From the NCBI RefSeq assembly GCF_037963835.1, contig NZ_CP150145.1, positions 248,001 through 312,000 of the forward strand: a stretch of DNA of 64,000 bases, written 5' to 3'. Made by a program: the position numbers and the translations under genes. Of this stretch, positions 8,000 through 15,392 are shown in pieces. The notes under the pieces are model-generated. The model did no database searches. It saw only the letters and a program-made list of their open reading frames with translations, and was not told where the DNA came from. How positions within the stretch are numbered: the first letter of the stretch is position 1; the number at the start of each line of letters is the position of its first letter. Source of the stretch: Paenibacillus sp. FSL H8-0332 (lineage in GTDB: Bacteria; Bacillota; Bacilli; Paenibacillales; Paenibacillaceae).

Positions 8000-8188
8000 A
8001 ATGGAAAAGAGTGCTATTCGACTTGTTTTCAGCAAATGGCTGAATGGCTGTGCATAGTGAAGCCAAAACTCATATATATAGCAGATTATCTGCCATTTAT
8101 CTCGCTCAAGCGCTGTTTTTTATTTTTGGCAGACGGCAGTGGGGAGGAAGGGTCCCCAGGTATCGTCGCCGCCTACCTCTATGAATCG

Positions 8189-8231
8189 CAATAAAAAAGG
8201 CGCTGCTCCTGTTGAGAAGACAGCACCTTTA
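8189..8231 (-). terminator. Terminator after the glutaredoxin gene
   Basis: On the minus strand ggtgctgt ... agcagcgcc forms a stem followed by ttttttatt, just past the stop of the gene at 8238. The sequence from 8000 to 8190 is A/T-rich and contains no gene I can support. Confidence 0.7.
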
Positions 8232-8237
8232 CGTATA

Positions 8238-8480
8238 TTACAGAACAGCAGCATCCATAAGCTCCTGAAGCTCAGGAAGATTGAAGCCCTTGACCGCCCG
8301 GTCCCCGGATACGGTGACTGGAATGCCCATGAATCCCAGCTTCTCCACTTCCTCCTGGTAGACGGAGCTTGTCATCACATCCCGGACCTCGAAGGGAATG
8401 CCCTTGCTCTCAAGCAACTGCTTGACCTGATTGCATTCGCTGCAGCCGGAGGTTGAATAGACAATTACGTTCGCGCTCAT
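8238..8480 (-). CDS. Glutaredoxin family protein
   Basis: An 80-residue single-domain glutaredoxin/NrdH-like protein for cytoplasmic thiol-disulfide exchange. The CSEC redox motif is at residues 13-16 (YSTSGCSECNQVK), the cis-proline region is GIPVTV, and the C-terminal helix is normal; the length is typical. It overlaps the upstream brxC-like gene by 4 bases (ATGA), which indicates translational coupling. The pairing of a dithiol glutaredoxin with a monothiol bacilliredoxin suggests a joint role in removing bacillithiol from proteins or in thiol stress (inference from partners). Confidence 0.88.
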   Translation of the reverse strand: MSANVIVYSTSGCSECNQVKQLLESKGIPFEVRDVMTSSVYQEEVEKLGFMGIPVTVSGDRAVKGFNLPELQELMDAAVL

Positions 8481-8803
8481 TGTTCCACTGCTTCCTTTAT
8501 CGCTTTTTGGGTAATCTTCCAGTGTGAGGTGTTCCAGCGGACTTCGCTGTCCTCCAGCAGGAAAATCTGCGGGGATTCATGCTTGATCCCTAAATCCTCA
8601 GCAATCTGGTTGGAGACAGGACGGTCTTCGATCACATGGACCACGGCTGCAGGAGTATCTGAATGCTGTGCATAGGCCTGGAATTCCTCGTTGGCCTTGG
8701 CGCTGATCGGACAGGTGGTGCTGTGCTTGAAGAGCAGTTTTTTGCCAGGCTGCCCGATATATTGCTCTAGTTCTTCCTTAGTGTGAATTTGTTGAATAGA
8801 CAT
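8477..8803 (-). CDS. brxC: Monothiol bacilliredoxin BrxC (YtxJ family)
   Basis: A 108-residue YtxJ/BrxC protein with a thioredoxin fold and the family's TCPIS active site (Cys31 in KHSTTCPISAK). BrxC proteins reverse S-bacillithiolation and belong to the general stress and thiol stress response of Bacillota. The start at 8803 is supported by an aaggtgat-type ribosome binding site; the reading frame extends further upstream into the operator region, which is unlikely to be translated. It is the first gene of a two-gene unit with the glutaredoxin. The promoter carries a palindromic operator pair at 8841-8867. Confidence 0.9.
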   Translation of the reverse strand: MSIQQIHTKEELEQYIGQPGKKLLFKHSTTCPISAKANEEFQAYAQHSDTPAAVVHVIEDRPVSNQIAEDLGIKHESPQIFLLEDSEVRWNTSHWKITQKAIKEAVEQ

Positions 8804-8840
8804 CAGAGGATCACCTTCCTGGGTAAGAGTAATGAAACCT

Positions 8841-8895
8841 GTTGTCAACAATTGTGTTGTTAACAACTATTATTCATGATTGTAGCATAGTTCAA
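8841..8895 (-). promoter_or_regulatory. Promoter and twin palindromic operator of the brxC operon
   Basis: On the minus strand TTGAAC (8890-8895) and TAATAG (8867-8872) are 17 bases apart. Directly downstream of the -10 box lie two near-identical palindromes, gttgttaacaac at 8856-8867 and gttgtcaacaa at 8841-8851, spaced 15 bases apart. Their position after the -10 suits a repressor. A third gttgttaac word lies at 8945-8953, ahead of the SDR gene on the other strand, so one regulator may serve both. The regulator itself is not identified. Confidence 0.6.
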
Positions 8896-9029
8896 AATTA
8901 AAGCAAAAGAAAGTTCACCATAGCCTGCCCCTCCCTTGCGGGATGTTGTTAACGGCCGGTGGCCGTGCTAATGTGAGAGGGATGAACCAAGGCTCGGTGC
9001 ATATTGATGCAGATATGAGGGGGGAGCTC

Positions 9030-9752
9030 ATGAAAAGGGTTGCGTGTGTCACCGGGGCTGATCGTGGACTCGGATTGTACCTTGTTCGCTCTCTTTTGGA
9101 GAGTAAGTACATGGTGTTTGCCGGACAGTATTCGCCGGATCAGGCGGCACTGGAAGCTTTGAAAGCGCAATACCCGGATAGCCTTAGGCTGGTCCCTCTC
9201 GATATCGGCAGTGCAGGGAGTGTGAAGGAAGCCGCGCGGAGTATTGCCGGAAGTACAGGACACCTTGATATGATTATCAATAACGCCGGGATTATCCACC
9301 GGTCGGATGATGCAACGGTGCTCGTGGATATGGATGATGAAGCGATGGCGCATATTTATAACGTGAACACGCTGGGTGCGCTGAGGGTAAGCAACGCATT
9401 GATGGGTTTACTGCTGCAAGGCCGGCAGCGTCTGGTGGTTAATATCTCGTCGGAGGCTGGCAGCATTGGGCGGAACAAGCGGATTAATATGTATGGCTAT
9501 TGTATGTCGAAGGCCGCGCTTAATATGCAGTCCTCGCTGCTGCACAATCATCTGCGTACGATGGGCGGACAGGTGATGGTGTTCCATCCCGGCTGGCTAC
9601 AGACCTATATGAACGGGGAGAAGGATGCGAAGGCGCCTGTAACTCCTGAAGAATCGGCAGGCAAGATTATGACGATCGTTCATAACCATAAGATGTATCT
9701 GGCTGAAGAACCGGCTTATATCGATCTGGACGGCAATCTCTGGCCCTGGTGA
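9030..9752 (+). CDS. SDR family NAD(P)-dependent oxidoreductase
   Basis: A 240-residue short-chain dehydrogenase with TGADRGLG at 8-15, NNAG at 84-87 and the catalytic Tyr157/Lys161 (YCMSK). The C-terminus (VFHPGWLQTYMNG) is like that of carbonyl reductases of the sniffer/C-factor type. The start at 9030 is preferred because a run of G (aggggggag) forms the ribosome binding site and the Rossmann fold begins at once; upstream in-frame starts would add non-conserved sequence. A ThuA-like gene follows after 58 bases and is probably cotranscribed. The substrate is unknown. Confidence 0.88.
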   Translation: MKRVACVTGADRGLGLYLVRSLLESKYMVFAGQYSPDQAALEALKAQYPDSLRLVPLDIGSAGSVKEAARSIAGSTGHLDMIINNAGIIHRSDDATVLVDMDDEAMAHIYNVNTLGALRVSNALMGLLLQGRQRLVVNISSEAGSIGRNKRINMYGYCMSKAALNMQSSLLHNHLRTMGGQVMVFHPGWLQTYMNGEKDAKAPVTPEESAGKIMTIVHNHKMYLAEEPAYIDLDGNLWPW

Positions 9753-9810
9753 CACGAATATTCAGGACAGGCTAAATTGGCTAACTTGGCAAAAGAGAGG
9801 TGTGCATATC

Positions 9811-10446
9811 ATGTCTTCCTATAAAGCATTGGCGTTCGGCAGCTATACCGAAGTGAAGTATCATCCCTTCCAGGAGGTAGACCGTGAGCTGGAGCAGCTC
9901 CTTGAACCGGAGTTCCAGGTGGTCTCTACGGAGGATTACAGACGGATGAACAAGGCAGAGCTGGCAGAATGCAGGCTGGTGGTCTCCTATACGGAATTCT
10001 CCGAAGATAAGTTACCCGCTGAGCAGAGCGGGGCCTTACTCGCTTATGTGGCTGGCGGCGGGGGGCTGCTTGTCGTGCACAACGGCATTTCCCTACAGCG
10101 TAATCAGGAGCTTGGGGCGATGCTTGGTGCCCGGTTCACCCACCATCCGGCGTTCACGGCGCTAGAGATGAAAGTGACTGCGCCGGAGCACCCGATTATG
10201 GAGGGGATCTCTGATTTTGTGATAGAGGATGAGCCTTACTATTTCGAGCAGCATCCCCACTTCGAGACAACGGTGCTGGCCGAATATCCTCATGACGGAG
10301 CGATGAGACCGGCGGCATGGTGCCATACCTTCGGCGAAGGCCGGGTGGTCTATCTGATGCCTGGGCACCATCTGCCATCATTCTCCTCAGAGCCGCTGCG
10401 CCGGATGATCCGCAGAGGCGGATTATGGGCTGCCGGAATGCTATAG
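9811..10446 (+). CDS. ThuA domain-containing protein
   Basis: A 211-residue protein with the ThuA-like (glutamine amidotransferase-like) fold. The visible family motifs are the glycine-rich strand GGGGLLVVHNG, RFTHHPAF, then HPIMEGISDF and EDEPYYF, ending with GEGRVVYLMPGHH. ThuA proteins are linked to trehalose and other sugar utilisation, but the exact reaction of most members is unknown. The start at 9811 has a gagagg site 10 bases upstream; a GTG at 9802 is too close to it. It is likely in an operon with the SDR gene at 9030, which suggests oxidation of a sugar or polyol (inference). Confidence 0.85.
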   Translation: MSSYKALAFGSYTEVKYHPFQEVDRELEQLLEPEFQVVSTEDYRRMNKAELAECRLVVSYTEFSEDKLPAEQSGALLAYVAGGGGLLVVHNGISLQRNQELGAMLGARFTHHPAFTALEMKVTAPEHPIMEGISDFVIEDEPYYFEQHPHFETTVLAEYPHDGAMRPAAWCHTFGEGRVVYLMPGHHLPSFSSEPLRRMIRRGGLWAAGML

Positions 10447-10464
10447 CATGTGACGCTAATGATA

Positions 10465-10507
10465 AAAGGCAGGATACCGCTTGGATAACATGCGGTGTCC
10501 TGCCTTT
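10465..10507. terminator. Bidirectional terminator
   Basis: A long stem, aaaggcaggataccgc ... gcggtgtcctgccttt, separates the ThuA-like gene (+) from the CHAD gene (-). A and T runs on both sides allow termination in both directions. Confidence 0.8.
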
Positions 10508-10534
10508 GTGTATGGGATGATCAGCTATGATGCC

Positions 10535-11434
10535 CTATTTTGGGGGCTCAGTATCAGCAACAGGTACGACCTCGTTCTGATGGAGAGCTTCCAGTACCTC
10601 TGCCCGCAGCGTATCGGTGAAGGCGGCCCAGACTTTTTTGCCGACATCCAGCTTTTCGCGTCCAATCGATTGCAGCGTCTCCAGCCATACCCGCTTGTCA
10701 TTAATGAGTCCGAGCTGGTCCTGAATGTCCTTATAGAAGGCTTCATGGGCGTGGAATTTCTGATCCAGCGCAAAAGCAGCCGCATTCGCCGTATACCGCA
10801 GTTCCTTGGCGGCAATCCGCAGCTCATGAAGAGCTTCGAAGGCTTCCTGCGTTTCGGCTGCCGGACCCTTGAATAGGGTTTTGCAGGCTTTTTTCTTCTG
10901 TTCAAAGGCGACTTCAAGCTCGCGCATGGCGACATTGGCGTCTTTTTTGGCAGCTAGGGGCTCAAGCCCGGTCTCGATAAAAGGTGTCCACAGCGCTTCG
11001 AGTGCTTGGCCGGACAGCTTGGGCAGTGCCTTCTTTAGCTTCTTACGGGACGCCTTGCGTGTGTCCTTCTGGTGTCCGATGACCGCCTTCAGCAGCTTGG
11101 CAGTCTTCTTATCGCCCGCCGCCTTCGCCGCCTTGCGCCGGGCCTCAAAGGACCCGATCAGCACATCTGCATCACGGACCCTGCCGAGCTTCTTCTGGGC
11201 CTGCTTGAAGCTGTCATACAAGTCTGCCGTTGCAGTATGGCCCGGATCAAGAATGGACAACAGGGTCAGCAGCTTGCGGCTATTGACTCTGGCCTGATGA
11301 ATATCCTCATCGTTGAACCCTTTGCGTGCATCCTTGCTGTAGTCCTGAAAATTAATGTACAGCTTGTTCATGGCCTGTTCCCATTGCCTGGATTTACTTA
11401 GTTGCCTGTGCATTGCCTGTGGTTCGGTTGTCAT
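10535..11434 (-). CDS. CHAD domain-containing protein
   Basis: A 299-residue all-helical CHAD protein, very rich in Lys and Arg. Both halves of the domain show the conserved His/Arg/Lys pattern: IHQARVNSRKLLTLLSIL near residue 45 and LHELRIAAKELRYT near residue 200. CHAD domains bind inorganic polyphosphate on this basic surface and in other species target polyphosphate granules. There is no attached CYTH domain, and no polyphosphate kinase is nearby in the window. The ribosome binding site aggagtgat precedes the ATG. The gene stands alone, divergent from lipL. Confidence 0.9.
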   Translation of the reverse strand: MTTEPQAMHRQLSKSRQWEQAMNKLYINFQDYSKDARKGFNDEDIHQARVNSRKLLTLLSILDPGHTATADLYDSFKQAQKKLGRVRDADVLIGSFEARRKAAKAAGDKKTAKLLKAVIGHQKDTRKASRKKLKKALPKLSGQALEALWTPFIETGLEPLAAKKDANVAMRELEVAFEQKKKACKTLFKGPAAETQEAFEALHELRIAAKELRYTANAAAFALDQKFHAHEAFYKDIQDQLGLINDKRVWLETLQSIGREKLDVGKKVWAAFTDTLRAEVLEALHQNEVVPVADTEPPK

Positions 11435-11659
11435 GCAGCATCACTCCTAGAGGTTGTGTATAGCATGAGCTTATGCGCGAATCTTATGGCTGGTATATTC
11501 TTCTGTACTACATTAAGGATAACGGGTTCGCTCCGCCATTTCAAATCCGTAAGGGGATACACTGCTGGTTGTACGGTGCGGGGAGAGATCGGTTACAATG
11601 TGAATAGTTAACGGAGTTAAGATTAGCGCAGGTCTTAATAGATAGAAAGGGGAATCAGC

Positions 11660-12556
11660 ATGCGGAGTGAACCTTATGATGTATTGGAGAACGGGGCGGC
11701 AGGAAGGCTGCCGGAGCAGATGGTCCTCTTCACGCATACCGGCGGTGAATCAGGGGATGAGGCATCTGCTGAGGATATGCTGATTCCGTTTGCTTTTGAA
11801 GAGGTGCTGTGCCGTGATGTCGGGGCCGGGAGGGTCCCGCCGGTGCTGCATCTCTGGAGCCACCCCGGCGGAGTCGCGCTGGGGCTGCGGGACAGTAAGC
11901 TGCCCCGCGCAGCAGAGGCGATGCAGGCGCTGGAGCAGCAGGGCATCCGTACGGCGGTCCGCCATTCGGGCGGCGCTGCGGTGCCGCTGGATGCGGGAGT
12001 GATCAACGTGTCCCTGCTGCTGCCGAAGCCTGCGGGCAAGCTGGACTTCCACGATGATTTCCGGCTGCTGGCTTCGGTGATTACCGAAGCGGTAGCTGCG
12101 GGCCATCCGCAGGCAGCGGCGCAAATCCGGGCAGAAGAAGTCACCGGGTCGTATTGCCCCGGTGACTTCGACCTGGCGATCGGCGGCCGCAAGTTCTGCG
12201 GCATCGCCCAGCGCAGACAGAGCAGCGCGTACTTCGTCCACGCGTTCGTGATTGTGTCAGGCTCGGGGCTCGCGAGGGGAGAGCGTATCCGCCGCTTCTA
12301 TCAGGATGCAGCGGACGGCGATGCCTCCCTGGACTATCCGTGCGTGCGGCCGGAGACCATCGCCGCGCTCGCGGAGCTTGGCGGCCCGTCTTCGGCGGCC
12401 GAGTTCACCGCGGGCATCCGGCAGGCGCTTGCCGGCCGGGGAACCTGCCTGCTGCCGGCGGAGCTGCTGCAGCAGGAGACCGGCTACAGCCTGCGGTACA
12501 GCGATCCGCAGGTGCTGGAAGCAGCGCTTATGCTGCGCGAGCGGTACGCCCGCTGA
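11660..12556 (+). CDS. lipL: Octanoyl-[GcvH]:protein N-octanoyltransferase LipL
   Basis: A 298-residue member of the biotin/lipoate ligase fold that best fits LipL, the amidotransferase moving octanoyl groups from GcvH to E2 subunits of 2-oxoacid dehydrogenases during lipoate assembly in Bacillota. Visible signatures are RHSGGAAVPLDAGVINVSLL (101-120) and GSYCPGDFDLAIGGRKF (163-179), with the likely nucleophile Cys166 and the family lysine Lys178. The N-terminal 25 residues are variable. The ribosome binding site aaagggg precedes the ATG. The gene is GC-rich towards its 3' end and convergent with the nitrilase gene. Confidence 0.87.
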   Translation: MRSEPYDVLENGAAGRLPEQMVLFTHTGGESGDEASAEDMLIPFAFEEVLCRDVGAGRVPPVLHLWSHPGGVALGLRDSKLPRAAEAMQALEQQGIRTAVRHSGGAAVPLDAGVINVSLLLPKPAGKLDFHDDFRLLASVITEAVAAGHPQAAAQIRAEEVTGSYCPGDFDLAIGGRKFCGIAQRRQSSAYFVHAFVIVSGSGLARGERIRRFYQDAADGDASLDYPCVRPETIAALAELGGPSSAAEFTAGIRQALAGRGTCLLPAELLQQETGYSLRYSDPQVLEAALMLRERYAR

Positions 12557-12599
12557 AGCGGGCTGCGGCTACTGGCGGCAGGCTGGGGTATGCGCGGCC

Positions 12600-12667
12600 G
12601 AATGTATGCGGAAAACAGGATACATTGTGCGCGTCCGAATGTATGCGAAAAACAGCATACAATGTGC
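12600..12667. repeat. Two copies of the tatgcg-aaaac-atacaatg repeat
   Basis: Two direct copies at 12600-12630 and 12637-12667 differ at only a few bases. Each begins gaatgtatgcg, has an a-rich centre aaaac, and ends with atacaatgtgc or atacattgtgc. Related copies lie at 20062-20079 and 20404-20434. They are non-coding and their function is unknown. Confidence 0.6.
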
Positions 12668-12701
12668 AGGCTGGGGTGTGTGCGGGCCAGAGACAGTCCA
12701 A

Positions 12702-12748
12702 GAGGATGACCGCGGGGGCAAAAGATGCAGCCCCCCGCGATCATCCTC
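12702..12748. terminator. GC-rich hairpin between lipL and the nitrilase gene
   Basis: gaggatgaccgcgggggc pairs with gccccccgcgatcatcctc to give a stem of about 17 bp between two convergent genes. The T-runs are weak, so termination is likely but not textbook. Confidence 0.6.
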
Positions 12749-12765
12749 TACATTCCCCCCCCCAA

Positions 12766-13548
12766 CTACATATACAACTCCGGGCGCCGGTCCGCGAAGA
12801 CCGGTATCTGTCCCCGTACCTCCCGGACCCGGGCGAGGTCAAGCTCGCCGCTGAGGATCTCTTCGCTGCCGGAGGCCTCGCTGACAATCTCGCCCCAAGG
12901 ATCGATGATCATTGAATGTCCAGCGAAGGTATTCGCCGGATCAGCTCCCGCCCGGTTACATGCTACGACGTAGCATTGGTTCTCAATCGCCCTGCTGACC
13001 AGCAGCGCCCGCCAGTGAGAGAGGCGGGGAAGAGGCCATTCCGCGCTGATGAACAGGATCTCGGCCCCTGCAGCCATATGGACGCGGACCCATTCCGGGA
13101 ACCGGATGTCGTAGCAGATCAGCCCGGCGCAGGAGATACCGTCCAGTGTGAATAGTCCCTTGGCTGCGCCGGGCTGGAGGTAGAGATGCTCCTCCATCAG
13201 CTTGAACAGATGCAGCTTGCTATACTCTCCGGTGCACGCCCCGCTGCGGTCAAAGACATACATACTGTTCGTTATGCCGCCGCTCTCCTGCCTGACCGCA
13301 ATGGAGCCAGCGACGATATTCACTCCATTTTCCCGCGCCAGACCTGACATTAAGGCACCGGTGGTCTGTCCGCCAGAGTCGGCGATTTCGCCCAGACGGG
13401 TCAGATCATATCCCGTTGTCCATAGCTCGGGAAGGATAATGCAGTCCGGACTGCCAGCGGCAGCCTCACGAATTTTGCGCTCAGCGGCAGCATAATTCAC
13501 CTCCGGTTTGCCAAATGCTATATCGAGCTGAATCAGGGCTATTTTCAT
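12766..13548 (-). CDS. Nitrilase superfamily carbon-nitrogen hydrolase
   Basis: A 260-residue enzyme of the CN-hydrolase superfamily, cleaving a C-N bond in an amide such as an omega-amide. The complete catalytic triad is visible: Glu41 (LPELWTTGYD), Lys111 (YSKLHLF) and Cys145 (LICYDIRFPE). The sequence resembles the omega-amidase/MtnU branch, which acts on alpha-keto acid amides, but the exact substrate is uncertain. The start at 13548 (MKIALIQLD) has a ggaggtgg ribosome binding site; an upstream ATG at 13566 has none. It is divergent from a MarR regulator 109 bases away. Confidence 0.85.
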   Translation of the reverse strand: MKIALIQLDIAFGKPEVNYAAAERKIREAAAGSPDCIILPELWTTGYDLTRLGEIADSGGQTTGALMSGLARENGVNIVAGSIAVRQESGGITNSMYVFDRSGACTGEYSKLHLFKLMEEHLYLQPGAAKGLFTLDGISCAGLICYDIRFPEWVRVHMAAGAEILFISAEWPLPRLSHWRALLVSRAIENQCYVVACNRAGADPANTFAGHSMIIDPWGEIVSEASGSEEILSGELDLARVREVRGQIPVFADRRPELYM

Positions 13549-13576
13549 ACAGGCAGCCACCTCCAAAAATTATTAG

Positions 13577-13605
13577 TTGACGGGTCAATGAATTGGGTGT
13601 AAAGT
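13577..13605 (+). promoter_or_regulatory. Promoter of the MarR-nitroreductase operon with embedded palindrome
   Basis: TTGACG (13577-13582) and TAAAGT (13600-13605) are 17 bases apart. The -35 box is part of an inverted repeat, ttgacgggtcaa, a likely binding site for the MarR protein encoded just downstream. This would give autorepression. Confidence 0.6.
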
Positions 13606-13656
13606 ATGTTTTGTCGAAAAGGTTTTGCACAATTTATTTGCGTGAGGGGGTTAATC

Positions 13657-14085
13657 TTGAGCGAAGTTCAGCCCGATGAACATAAGATCTTCGAACTGCT
13701 ACAGGCCCTGCACAAAGAAATCGGCCCCAAATTCGAGCGCTGTGCCGGCATGACTCCAACCCGCTTCAGGCTGCTGCAAGAGCTGTACCGGATTTCCGAG
13801 ATCAGTCAGATTTCCCTGCAAAAGCTTCTGGAAATCGACCCAGCAGCGGTTACCCGCCACTTAAAAGGGCTTGAGGAGAACGGGATGATCGCCCGCCGGA
13901 ATAATCCTGCCGATAACAGAGTGACTCTCGTCACCCTGACCGCTCATGGCCGCGAGCATATTGATGCCTACCGGGAGAACAAGACCGAGTTCATCGGTGA
14001 TCTGCTGGCCGGATTCAATGAACAGGAGCGAACCGAACTCGCAGAGATGCTTACCCGGCTGCAATATAATATTAATGTACTGTAG
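13657..14085 (+). CDS. MarR family transcriptional regulator (YdgJ-like)
   Basis: A 142-residue winged-helix repressor. The MarR core is clear: MTPTRFRLLQELY, the recognition region SLQKLLEIDPAAVTRHLKGL, and the wing RRNNPADNRVTLVTLT. The start is taken as TTG at 13657 because a gaggggg site lies 6 bases upstream; an ATG at 13606 would add 17 unlikely residues and overlap the promoter. It is the first gene of an operon with a nitroreductase and a small monooxygenase, matching the ydgJ-ydgI arrangement in Bacillus. It probably represses the operon until a quinone, nitro or other electrophilic compound binds (inference). Confidence 0.87.
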   Translation: MSEVQPDEHKIFELLQALHKEIGPKFERCAGMTPTRFRLLQELYRISEISQISLQKLLEIDPAAVTRHLKGLEENGMIARRNNPADNRVTLVTLTAHGREHIDAYRENKTEFIGDLLAGFNEQERTELAEMLTRLQYNINVL

Positions 14086-14128
14086 CCGGCACCTATAATC
14101 AAACCATTTTAAAAGGAGCTAATTATTC

Positions 14129-14764
14129 ATGAACACTACCAAAAACAATGATTACATCAGCATTATTACAGGACGCCGCTCGATCCGCAAATATGATCCA
14201 TCGGTTAAAATCAGCAAAGAAGAAATGACAGAGATTCTTACAGAAGCTACGCTGGCCCCTTCTTCCGTGAATATGCAGCCTTGGCGTTTTGTGATCATCG
14301 AAAGCCCGGAAGCCAAAGCCAAGCTGGCGCCTATTGCCAAGTTCAACCAGCTTCAGGTCGAAACCTCCGCAGCCATGATTGCCGTATTCGGTGATTTGAA
14401 GAACTTCGATTATGCTGAAGAAATCTACGGAACTGCAGTAGAACGCGGACTTATGCCTGCCGAAGTCAAAGAAAGACAACTAGCTGCTCTCGGCGCGCAC
14501 TTCGCCAATCTGCCGGCCGATATTAACAGAGAGACAGTCATGATTGACGGCGGTCTGGTCTCCATGCAACTGATGCTGTCCGCCCGCGCACACGGGTATG
14601 ACACCAATCCGATCGGCGGATTTGAAAAGGATCAGATCGCTGAAATGTTCGGTATGGACAAAGAGCGCTACATTCCGGTTATGCTGATCTCGATCGGCAA
14701 AGCGCTGGATGAAGGCTACGCCTCCGTCCGTCTGCCAATCGACAAGATCGCCCAGTGGAAATAA
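14129..14764 (+). CDS. Nitroreductase family protein (YdgI-like)
   Basis: A 211-residue FMN-dependent NAD(P)H nitroreductase-type enzyme. The FMN phosphate-binding segment GRRSIRKYDPS is at the N-terminus, then LAPSSVNMQPWRFVI, and PIGGFEKDQIAEMFG near the C-terminus, all typical of the family; the length is normal. A strong aaaggagct ribosome binding site precedes the ATG. It lies 43 bases after the MarR gene and 30 bases before an ABM-type monooxygenase. Relatives reduce quinones, nitroaromatics or other electrophiles, and the context supports a detoxification role, but the substrate is unknown. Confidence 0.92.
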   Translation: MNTTKNNDYISIITGRRSIRKYDPSVKISKEEMTEILTEATLAPSSVNMQPWRFVIIESPEAKAKLAPIAKFNQLQVETSAAMIAVFGDLKNFDYAEEIYGTAVERGLMPAEVKERQLAALGAHFANLPADINRETVMIDGGLVSMQLMLSARAHGYDTNPIGGFEKDQIAEMFGMDKERYIPVMLISIGKALDEGYASVRLPIDKIAQWK

Positions 14765-14794
14765 GCTCAACTTAAACTCAGGAGGAATAAACGA

Positions 14795-15091
14795 ATGTTA
14801 ATTATCCATGCGCTGCTTCATGTGAATCCTGCACGGGAGGAAGAATTCCTGGCCACAGCGAAGCCGCTGATTGCTGCCACGCACGAAGAAGAAGGGAACC
14901 TGTCCTACGAGCTGTATAAGCATGCAGCAGACGGAAGTCTCTATATTATGGTTGAGACCTGGCGTGACCAGGCCGCCGTTGCCGCTCACAACACAAGCCC
15001 CCACTTCACCGGCTTCGCCGCCAAAGCGGGAGAGTTCCTGACCGCACCGCTCGATGTTAAGGTGTATAGCGCAGAGGAATTGAGCAAATAA
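14795..15091 (+). CDS. ABM-type (YgiN-like) quinol monooxygenase
   Basis: A 98-residue protein with the dimeric ferredoxin-like ABM fold (PREREEEFLATAK-like helix, HEEEGNLSYELYK strand, VETWRDQAAVAAHNTSPHF). Proteins of this size in redox operons act as cofactor-free monooxygenases on quinols or related aromatics. It is the third gene of the MarR-nitroreductase operon, with an aggagg ribosome binding site, and is followed by a terminator. Pairing with a nitroreductase suggests one pathway for quinone or aromatic detoxification (inference). Confidence 0.88.
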   Translation: MLIIHALLHVNPAREEEFLATAKPLIAATHEEEGNLSYELYKHAADGSLYIMVETWRDQAAVAAHNTSPHFTGFAAKAGEFLTAPLDVKVYSAEELSK

Positions 15092-15132
15092 TTACGAATT
15101 AAGCGGTTCACCCAATACGATCTGGAATCCCG

Positions 15133-15174
15133 GGATGCTGCGGCAGTCTAATGACTGCTGCGGCATCCTTTTTA
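15133..15174 (+). terminator. Terminator of the MarR-nitroreductase-ABM operon
   Basis: ggatgctgcggcagtc pairs with gactgctgcggcatcc (with G-U pairs) across a taat loop and is followed by tttttatt. Confidence 0.85.
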
Positions 15175-15177
15175 TTG

Positions 15178-15275
15178 AAATATAAGAATTTATATGTTTC
15201 ACATAATAAGTTTTCCTTCTATTTCTCGCTGAAACGGTACCGTCCTTTAAAAGGACGGCATAGCCGTTTCCACTT
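15178..15275 (+). repeat. Post-terminator hairpin repeat, copy A
   Basis: A 98-bp element nearly identical to copies at 28211-28309 and 50963-51061. It starts aaatataagaatttatat (an inverted repeat), continues through ccttctatttctcgctg, and ends in a nested hairpin: aaacgg ta ccgtcctt / aaggacgg ca ta gccgttt, then ccacttg. All three copies lie directly after a gene's terminator in the same orientation. No coding capacity. Confidence 0.85.
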
Positions 15276-15392
15276 GCTAAGTGCCATACCGTTTATAAAA
15301 CGTACAAGCGGGGTATCTTACCTTACTCTCACTTGGATTGTCATTTGCTGGCGAAGCAAGGCGGGGGGAAGGACGAAGGAGATGAAGACAGC

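Noticed and set aside
8139..8456. 105-codon plus-strand frame over the glutaredoxin gene
   Set aside because: Antisense to a clear glutaredoxin gene and begins across its terminator.
12252..12854. 200-codon plus-strand frame overlapping the end of lipL
   Set aside because: Arg/Ala/Pro-rich translation typical of an out-of-frame GC-rich gene, running on into repeat DNA and the terminator.
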